Assembly (NCBI GenBank): GCA_018819665.1
Contig: JAHJOY010000323.1
Location: forward strand, 1 to 5,280
DNA from: a bacterium
Lineage (GTDB): Bacteria > Atribacterota > Phoenicimicrobiia > Phoenicimicrobiales > Phoenicimicrobiaceae
Direction of reading: 5' to 3'
DNA length: 5,280 nucleotides
Numbering within the stretch: position 1 is the first letter of the stretch; each line of letters starts with the position of its first letter. The notes beneath the pieces were generated by a model. The model was not told the origin of the DNA and ran no database searches. It saw only the letters and a program-made list of their open reading frames with translations. Of the stretch, positions 1 to 4,416 are shown piece by piece. The translations under genes and the position numbers were made by a program.

Positions 1-156
1 CTGTCTTTATATTATTTCCGTTTACTGTGGGCACGATGCATCGTGCCCCTACATTACCATTTTGTTTACTTTTTAGATTTCTCAGCGGGCTCTATGGTTC
101 AAAAGCGGTCATGTTCTCACTAACACTCAATAGGAAAACTATCTCTCTATAAATTA
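1..156. other. Intergenic region downstream of the response regulator
   Basis: No gene is supported. Besides the palindrome at 29-48 there is AT-rich sequence with one moderately GC-rich patch at about 80-115 (CAGCGGGCTCTATGGTTC). That patch has the flavour of a degenerate intergenic repeat but no internal symmetry I can defend. I see no intrinsic terminator for the kinase-regulator operon on the minus strand. Confidence 0.5.
29..48. repeat. Perfect 20-bp palindrome, possible dispersed extragenic repeat
   Basis: GGGCACGATGCATCGTGCCC is its own reverse complement and is much richer in G+C than its surroundings. It begins about 109 bases after the regulator's stop. Neither strand has a U run after it, so it is not a standard intrinsic terminator, though it would fold strongly in RNA. 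The form (GC-rich arms followed by CCTACA) resembles palindromic intergenic repeats that occur in many copies in some bacterial genomes; copy number cannot be judged here. Confidence 0.65.
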
Positions 157-798
157 TCAATTATCAATGCTTATGATTCCCTTACGGATAGCGTATTTGG
201 TCAACTCCACCGAGTTGTGTATATCGAGTTTATCCATTAAATGGGTTCTGTGGGTCTCAACTGTTTTTACACTGATATACAGTAGTTTAGCGATCTCTTT
301 GTTTGAGTAACTCTCAGCAATCAGTTGCAATATCTCTCTTTCGCGGTTAGTAAGTTCTTTATAATTGGCTTTCTTATCTATATCTTTGATTATCTCAATG
401 TATTTTTTAATAACTTCCTTGGAAAACGATGGACTAACAAAATACTCGCCTTTGTAAACGGTATTGATGGCCAAGATCAAATCTTCAGGTGATGTTTGCT
501 TGTTCATATATCCTGAGGCTCCAAACTCCAAGCAATTCATAATGTACTCCTCATTATTGTACATACTCAAAATCAGAACCTTAACCTCAGGAAATTGCTT
601 CTTGATTTGGCGGGTAGCCTCCATACCATTAAGAATAGGCATGGCAATATCCATCAACACAATATCAGGAATTACTTGTCTAAACTTATCAATGGCTTCA
701 TTCCCATTTTTGGCTTCCCCTACTATTTCTATTTTTTCATTATTTTCCAAAAGAGAACGAATTCCCTTGCGAACAATGGTATGATCATCGACTATCAT
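157..798 (-). CDS. NarL/FixJ-family response regulator (REC + LuxR-type HTH)
   Basis: Cytoplasmic two-component response regulator and probable transcription factor, the likely partner of the kinase just upstream. Visible from the ATG at 798: an N-terminal receiver domain (about 1-115) with the acidic pair D4-D5, the phospho-acceptor D50 in LMDIAMP, the switch S78 in LILSMY and the conserved lysine K100. A linker of about 30 residues follows, then a LuxR/GerE helix-turn-helix (about 148-209) with LTNREREIL, SNKEIAKLL and the recognition helix SVKTVETHRTHLMDKL. The gene lies 21 bases after the kinase stop in the same reading frame. Oddity: MIVDDH begins in the middle of receiver strand beta-1. 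Seven upstream sense codons (IISKIRL) restore the usual KIRLMIVDDH, and the only good Shine-Dalgarno lies before them. The true start is therefore probably the ATT at 816-814, giving 219 residues. Family assignment is very secure; target genes are not visible. Confidence 0.96.
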   Translation of the reverse strand: MIVDDHTIVRKGIRSLLENNEKIEIVGEAKNGNEAIDKFRQVIPDIVLMDIAMPILNGMEATRQIKKQFPEVKVLILSMYNNEEYIMNCLEFGASGYMNKQTSPEDLILAINTVYKGEYFVSPSFSKEVIKKYIEIIKDIDKKANYKELTNREREILQLIAESYSNKEIAKLLYISVKTVETHRTHLMDKLDIHNSVELTKYAIRKGIISIDN

Positions 799-813
799 TA
801 ATCTTATTTTACT

Positions 814-829
814 AATAATTCATCCCCCC
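814..829 (-). promoter_or_regulatory. Shine-Dalgarno and probable AUU start of the response regulator
   Basis: Six consecutive G residues (829-824 on the minus strand) lie 7 nt before an ATT codon at 816-814. From there the frame reads I-S-K-I-R-L-M-I-V-D-D-H, the normal N-terminus of a NarL-type receiver domain. The annotated-looking ATG at 798 has only a weak purine stretch before it and is 25 nt from the G run. An ATG at 823-821 overlaps the kinase TGA as ATGA, but its frame stops after three codons. AUU initiation is known for a few bacterial genes (infC, pcnB). Using it here is an inference; a T/G sequence error turning ATG into ATT would look the same. Confidence 0.55.
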
Positions 830-3138
830 AATCCAACAGGTATTTCTAGTGACAATTGCAATGCAACGGGCATTTCTATTAACAATTGCGTTCCTTTCCT
901 TAAGCTCGATTTGATGTCTAAATTACCCCCAATAGTCTCTATTCTTTCTCTCATTTCTATTAAACCCAGCCCGTTACTTAATTCTTCTAAGTCGCTAACA
1001 TTCTTGGTGTTAAAGCCTTTACCATTATCTTTAATTAAAACACAAACTTTGGATTTCTTATTCTCCAGACGTAGATATATATTGTCGGCACAGGCATGTT
1101 TGGATATGTTTGTAAAGGCTTCCTGGACAATTCTAAAGATAACTATTTCTATTTCTTTATTTAGTCTCTTTTTCAAATTAATTACTTCAAAGTCAATATC
1201 GATGTTTTCTCTTTTTTTATAACTGTTCACATAAGCGCTCAATGCTGGTACCAGACCAAGATCTCTTAATAAAGGTGAGCGTAGATCAATATTTAATTTG
1301 CGTAATTGCTCAAATACCTGCTCGAGCTGTGATTTTGTCTCTAACAGTCTTTCCTTGAACTTATGGAAAGCATGTGATTTTATTGCTTCCTCGATAACTG
1401 AAATGTTTATCTTTATTGCCGTAATGTTCTGTCCTATATCATCATGAATTGTCTCGGAGATTTTCCGGCGTTCTTCTTCTTGAGTGTTGATGAGCTTTTT
1501 CGACAATCTTTTTAGATTTTTTCTATCTTTCTTGATCTCTTTTAGATAATCTTGCAGTCTTTCTTCATTTTGCACCTGCTCGGTGATGTCCTCATATAAT
1601 CCTAAAATACCTTTTACCTGGTTATTTATCATGATCGGAGAGGCAGATATGGACACCGGGAATAAAGTACCGTCTTTCTTCCTTCTGATTTTCCTCCTAC
1701 TAACATATCCCTTGGATAAGACTATTTTTTCTAAAATCTTTCCTTCTTCTATACTTTCAACAGAGGGGTGAATCAATTCACTATTTATGTTTTTACCTTT
1801 AATTTCTTTTAAGGAGTAACCAAAAAGTTGGGTAAAACGAGAGTTTATATCTAAAATATTGGACTTCTCATCTATATAGACTAAAGCTTCAGGATTGCCT
1901 GTAAAGAGGCTGGCAAATTCTTGCTGACTTTTATCTAACTCTTTTTCCGTTTTCTTCCTTTTCTCTATGTCTATCTCTAAATCCCTGGTTCTTTCTTTTA
2001 CCTTTTTCTCCAAATTTCTACTATATTCTTCCAGCTCTTCTCTTGATTTTTTCAAGTTAACAGTCATCTCGTCAAAGGCTCGGGATAATTGTCCCACTTC
2101 ATCAGTAGAGGTATTGCTAACTTTGTAGTTTAAGTTTCCTTTCATTATCTCTTTAATACCCTCATATAATCTTCTAAGTGGTCTGGTAATAGTCCTTGAG
2201 GTAAAACTGGAGATAAGTATGCTGAATAAAAGGATGATAACAAATACTAAAATAAGGGTTTGGGTGAGCTTAGTAACTGGAGCAAAAGCCTCTTCGACAT
2301 CTATCTCGGCGATTAGATGCCAGTTCATCTCGGGGATATGGGTATGTACACTTAAGACCTCTATCCCTCGATAATCCTTAATAATATCTACTTCTTCTTT
2401 TGGCGAAGTATCGGGAGGTTCAGCTAGGCTTGGTACTTCAATGTCTTTTAGGTCAACCTTCTGCTTGAGAATAACCTCATCGATAAAGCGAGAGGGGGTA
2501 ATCATGTAACCATCTTTATTTACCAGGTAGGCTTCTCCGGTCTCTCCTAAGCCGCTATGGTTTGTGGTTATTTTAAATAATGGTTCAGCAGATACTCTAA
2601 ATACTATTACCCCTAACAATTTATTATCTTCATCCAAAATAGGAGCTGAAAAAGCAAGGGTCTTTCTTTGTTTATGGGAAGAGATATAAACACCTTTAAT
2701 AAAGACATCTTCTTTCCCTCCTAAAAAATAAGTGTCATTACTCTTGTCTTGCCCTATATCTTCTTCATAACTGGAGGCAATAACAGTACCTTTTGTATCC
2801 AAGACAAAGCTGTCGTAAGTATATTCTCCCACCTGGGCAGTATTTTGTAACCTCTGCATAACCTTATTAAATTTTACTGGATAACTTTCTTCTTCCTCTG
2901 TGGATAATAAAAGCTCTCTGAAAACTATGCTCTCAGATGATTGTTTAACCGTTTCTTTTTCTAAATCAAGAAAGGTTTTGATGTGTTCTGCCCTGGATTG
3001 AGCGGTATTGATTAGATTATTGGTAATCTGTTCTTTGATGATGTTAGTGGATATATTTCTACTAATTAAGATACAGGTCACACTTACAGCTATTAAAAAT
3101 GATAACGCGATTATTTGTAATTTTTTTTGAATTTTCAT
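820..3138 (-). CDS. Membrane sensor histidine kinase (Cache-HAMP-PAS-HisKA_3-HATPase_c)
   Basis: Membrane-bound sensor kinase that should autophosphorylate on histidine and pass phosphate to the adjacent NarL-type regulator. Domain order over 772 residues: a short basic N-terminus; transmembrane helix 1 (about 9-27); an extracytoplasmic Cache-type sensing region (about 30-285, with FVLDTKGTVIASS and AYLVNKDGYMITPS as its two PAS-like halves); transmembrane helix 2 (about 291-312); HAMP (about 313-365); coiled coil (365-402); PAS (about 404-520, with NILDINSRFTQLFGYS, a KKDGT turn and an EDITE end); HisKA_3 dimerisation domain with phospho-acceptor H565 in TIHDDIGQ; HATPase_c (about 660-757) with N-box EAFTNISKHA, G1 DNGKGF and G2 GLGL. 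All catalytic motifs look intact. The stop is TGA at 822-820. The ATG at 3138 is fixed by an in-frame TAA three codons upstream, but has no well-spaced Shine-Dalgarno. A GEMM-I riboswitch and terminator precede it. The C-terminal 20 residues are a duplicated 10-residue unit. The sensed ligand is unknown. Confidence 0.96.
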   Translation of the reverse strand: MKIQKKLQIIALSFLIAVSVTCILISRNISTNIIKEQITNNLINTAQSRAEHIKTFLDLEKETVKQSSESIVFRELLLSTEEEESYPVKFNKVMQRLQNTAQVGEYTYDSFVLDTKGTVIASSYEEDIGQDKSNDTYFLGGKEDVFIKGVYISSHKQRKTLAFSAPILDEDNKLLGVIVFRVSAEPLFKITTNHSGLGETGEAYLVNKDGYMITPSRFIDEVILKQKVDLKDIEVPSLAEPPDTSPKEEVDIIKDYRGIEVLSVHTHIPEMNWHLIAEIDVEEAFAPVTKLTQTLILVFVIILLFSILISSFTSRTITRPLRRLYEGIKEIMKGNLNYKVSNTSTDEVGQLSRAFDEMTVNLKKSREELEEYSRNLEKKVKERTRDLEIDIEKRKKTEKELDKSQQEFASLFTGNPEALVYIDEKSNILDINSRFTQLFGYSLKEIKGKNINSELIHPSVESIEEGKILEKIVLSKGYVSRRKIRRKKDGTLFPVSISASPIMINNQVKGILGLYEDITEQVQNEERLQDYLKEIKKDRKNLKRLSKKLINTQEEERRKISETIHDDIGQNITAIKINISVIEEAIKSHAFHKFKERLLETKSQLEQVFEQLRKLNIDLRSPLLRDLGLVPALSAYVNSYKKRENIDIDFEVINLKKRLNKEIEIVIFRIVQEAFTNISKHACADNIYLRLENKKSKVCVLIKDNGKGFNTKNVSDLEELSNGLGLIEMRERIETIGGNLDIKSSLRKGTQLLIEMPVALQLSLEIPVGLGG
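834..893 (-). repeat. 30-bp imperfect tandem duplication at the 3' end of the kinase gene
   Basis: Bases 834-863 and 864-893 match at 23 of 30 positions with no gap, including shared blocks ATTTCTA and ACAATTGC on the plus strand. Because the period is a multiple of three, the protein repeats a 10-residue unit: QLLIEMPVAL (751-760) and QLSLEIPVGL (761-770). The first copy is the normal last beta strand of the HATPase domain (GTQLLIEMPV); the second copy is an extra tail. Confidence 0.75.
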
Positions 3139-3202
3139 TATTTATTTTTACCGTTGTTCCTTTTAATAAACATAATATTAACAAAATATGTATTTATGAA
3201 TA

Positions 3203-3245
3203 AAAATAAAAAACTACCAACTTTTTAAAATAAAATGTTGGTAGT
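3203..3245 (-). terminator. Intrinsic terminator overlapping the riboswitch aptamer
   Basis: On the minus strand ACTACCAAC (3245-3237) pairs perfectly with GTTGGTAGT (3221-3213) across a 15-nt A/T-only loop, followed by a run of U residues (3212-3208), one A and five more U. It is the classical form of a rho-independent terminator in a leader. Its 5' arm contains C92 of the aptamer (3241) and the CAAC (3240-3237) needed for P1, so terminator and folded aptamer cannot coexist. About 65 bases separate it from the kinase start codon. Confidence 0.88.
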
Positions 3246-3327
3246 CTGGCAGTCATATCACTAACGTGATTTAGACCCATAACTTTGTGTCTTATCCTTT
3301 AGGATAATTTACTTTTTTCAACATCTA
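3235..3327 (-). promoter_or_regulatory. GEMM-I (cyclic-di-GMP-I class) riboswitch aptamer
   Basis: Read on the minus strand, the segment follows the GEMM-I layout closely. P1 is formed by ATGTTG (3324-3319) with CAACAT (3240-3235). An A-rich strand leads to GTAAA (3312-3308). The hairpin TTATCC-TAAA-GGATAA (3307-3292) follows, then the conserved GACACAAAG (3291-3283; consensus GACGCAAAG). The second hairpin starts with GGGTCTAA, has ATCAC-GTTA-GTGAT at its tip (3270-3257) and returns through ATGACTGCC. The CTAA opposite ATATG matches the tetraloop-receptor region. The 3' strand GACTACC ends the aptamer. Aligned by hand to the Vibrio Vc2 aptamer, ligand-contacting G20, A47 and C92 correspond to G at 3312, A at 3285 and C at 3241. 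G at position 20 favours c-di-GMP over 3',3'-cGAMP. Odd points are a UAAA rather than GNRA loop and weak pairing next to position 20. It lies in the leader of the sensor kinase gene. Confidence 0.85.
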
Positions 3328-3337
3328 AGTAAATTAT
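3304..3337 (-). promoter_or_regulatory. 11-bp inverted repeat across the 5' side of the aptamer
   Basis: ATAATTTACTT (3337-3327 read on the minus strand) is perfectly complementary to AAGTAAATTAT (3314-3304), with a 12-nt loop that contains the P1 5' strand ATGTTG. This hairpin would use the GTAAATTAT that the aptamer needs for its position-20 region and for one arm of its first hairpin. It is therefore an alternative fold to the aptamer. It has only one G-C pair, so its stability is modest, and it is transcribed before the aptamer is complete. Confidence 0.6.
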
Positions 3338-3448
3338 TCTTTTTTTTGCTATACCCGTTACCTCACCTAAAAATGTGTTTGAAAGCTATATTTTATATAC
3401 TACATAAGCTTATAATAATCCTTCTTTTTTAAAAAAATTATTTATCTG

Positions 3449-4147
3449 CTACACCTTTATCGGCGAAATAAGATATCTGCCTAATTCTTCAAACCGCTCT
3501 TTTTTCTTATTGTAAAAAGGCACTAATTTCTGATATTCCACTACCTTTTCCCTATCTTTTAATTCAATAATTTGAATATCTGCGGGAAGTTTCTTTTTTA
3601 TATTATGATAGGCGCCAAGAAAAAGGATGCCTACCTCATCATCCTTTAAGGTCTTGTCTATTCTTTTAGAAATAAATTCATCTCTTTTTTTTAAAAGTCT
3701 ATTTTTGATGAACTTATATTTTATAAATGCAAATAATTTCTTCGAGGTTGATTTTGCTTTGGTGATAGCCAGCAATCTATCTAATTCTTCTTTCACCAAT
3801 TTAAATTCCTCTGTCTTAACTAAAACAGCTCCCCGATTTACTAATCTCAACACTAATTCATAATTTTTACTACCTGATTTTATACCTTCTTCAACTATTC
3901 TCTGAGCCACCTCCCTTTCTGCTATCATCCCATCTTGGTATATTTTCATATTTTTTTTGTTGCGTGTATCCATATCTATAAAATCAAAATAATGTGATAC
4001 AGCATCCCAAAAACCTGATATAGTCTCTCTATGTCCTTTCCAGAATTCTTCTCCAAAAGATGTAACACCCTTTTCCTCAACATTTTTAGCAATACTCCCC
4101 ATATCAGCACTCATATGTATGATAGGAACATATATCAATTTACGCAT
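3449..4147 (-). CDS. Conserved-type hypothetical protein, possible TraB/Tiki/ChaN-like fold
   Basis: I do not recognise a named gene. The 232-residue product has no signal peptide or membrane helix, so it is probably cytoplasmic. Near the N-terminus a beta strand leads into a histidine (LIYVPIIHMSADMGS, H11). YQDG is at 70-73. A lysine-rich helical middle follows (about 108-155). Near the C-terminus RDEFISKRIDKTL is followed by GILFLGAYH (R155, R162, G178, H181). This arrangement of an early strand-H and a late R...R...strand-GxxH resembles TraB/PrgY, Tiki, GumN and ChaN/EreA-type proteins, some of which are metal-dependent hydrolases; the match is by eye and tentative. The second of two adjacent ATG codons (4147) is chosen because AGGAGG (4159-4154) is 6 nt away, against 3 nt for the ATG at 4150. 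The chosen ATG shares one base with the preceding TGA stop, so translation is probably coupled. The stop is TAG. Confidence 0.88.
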   Translation of the reverse strand: MRKLIYVPIIHMSADMGSIAKNVEEKGVTSFGEEFWKGHRETISGFWDAVSHYFDFIDMDTRNKKNMKIYQDGMIAEREVAQRIVEEGIKSGSKNYELVLRLVNRGAVLVKTEEFKLVKEELDRLLAITKAKSTSKKLFAFIKYKFIKNRLLKKRDEFISKRIDKTLKDDEVGILFLGAYHNIKKKLPADIQIIELKDREKVVEYQKLVPFYNKKKERFEELGRYLISPIKV

Positions 4148-4416
4148 CATTTTCCTCCTAATTCTTTTACTTTCAATAGAAGTTCTGCTGTTTGTTTACG
4201 CAGTTTAGATATAGTTTGGCAATTTTTACAATCTTCACTTTTTTGGTCATATTTCTCACAAGAAAGAAGCATTTCTACCTCATTTTTAAGATGCATCGCC
4301 CTATCAGCTTTATCAGAGATTGATTTTACTTCATTAATATCACGGGTTAATTGTTTAATAGTCCATTCTCTCTTTAAAAATATAGGACAATTGATTTTCT
4401 GCTCGGCTTTTGTCAT
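4147..4416 (-). CDS. Small four-cysteine hypothetical protein
   Basis: An 89-residue protein I do not recognise, without signal peptide or membrane helix. It has four cysteines: C10 in NCPIF, C53 in LLSCEKY, and C63/C66 in DCKNCQ. A CxxC preceded by a third cysteine ten residues earlier, plus C10, could bind zinc or an iron-sulfur cluster. The stretch 15-50 and the tail 67-86 are charged and probably alpha-helical, so a helical hairpin closed by a metal knot is plausible. It is real rather than a chance frame: GGAGGT lies 9 nt before the ATG, the start overlaps the upstream stop as TAATG, and its own TGA overlaps the next start. Its place between an Hsp20-like protein and a possible TraB-like protein suggests a shared process that cannot be named from the sequence. 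Confidence 0.85.
   Translation of the reverse strand: MTKAEQKINCPIFLKREWTIKQLTRDINEVKSISDKADRAMHLKNEVEMLLSCEKYDQKSEDCKNCQTISKLRKQTAELLLKVKELGGK
4154..4159 (-). promoter_or_regulatory. Shine-Dalgarno deciding between two adjacent ATG codons
   Basis: AGGAGG on the minus strand, 3 nt from the ATG at 4150 and 6 nt from the ATG at 4147. The spacing favours the second ATG and thus a protein starting MRKLIYVP. Confidence 0.75.

Larger units (their letters stand above)
3139..3448 (-). promoter_or_regulatory. 310-base leader region between the right-hand operon and the kinase
   Basis: This gap contains no credible gene. In transcription order it holds an AT-rich stretch after the upstream gene's TAG (3448-3338), an 11-bp inverted repeat (3337-3304), the GEMM-I aptamer (about 3327-3235), an intrinsic terminator (3245-3203) and about 65 bases of AT-rich leader up to the kinase ATG. 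The segment 3448-3338 has several TATA-like hexamers (for example around 3380-3395), but none has a convincing -35 partner, so I cannot place a promoter. No GC-rich terminator follows the upstream gene, so the leader may be transcribed by read-through from that operon, from its own promoter, or both. A possible Shine-Dalgarno, AAAAGGAA (3164-3157), lies about 18-19 nt before the ATG, further than usual. Confidence 0.7.

Noticed and set aside
29..48. The palindrome as an intrinsic terminator of the kinase-regulator operon
   Set aside because: Neither strand has a U run after the hairpin.
464..801. Overlapping plus-strand open frames within the response regulator gene
   Set aside because: They are antisense to a well-supported REC-LuxR gene, have no domain character and no ribosome-binding site.
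820..822. Recoded UGA (alternative genetic code) making the kinase and regulator one protein
   Set aside because: No in-frame TGA occurs inside any gene here, and TGA is also used as the stop of the four-cysteine gene and of the regulator, where a TAA follows at once.
911..1771. Plus-strand open frames opposite the kinase (911-1222 and 1583-1771)
   Set aside because: Low-complexity hydrophobic translations antisense to intact HATPase and PAS coding sequence; shadows of the real gene.
3340..3420. A sigma-70 promoter for the riboswitch transcript
   Set aside because: Several TATA-like hexamers exist, but none has a recognisable -35 element at 16-18 bp spacing.
3424..3445. T-run/A-run after the TAG of the TraB-like gene as a terminator
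   Set aside because: Pure A/T self-complementarity with no GC-rich stem; common by chance in this base composition.
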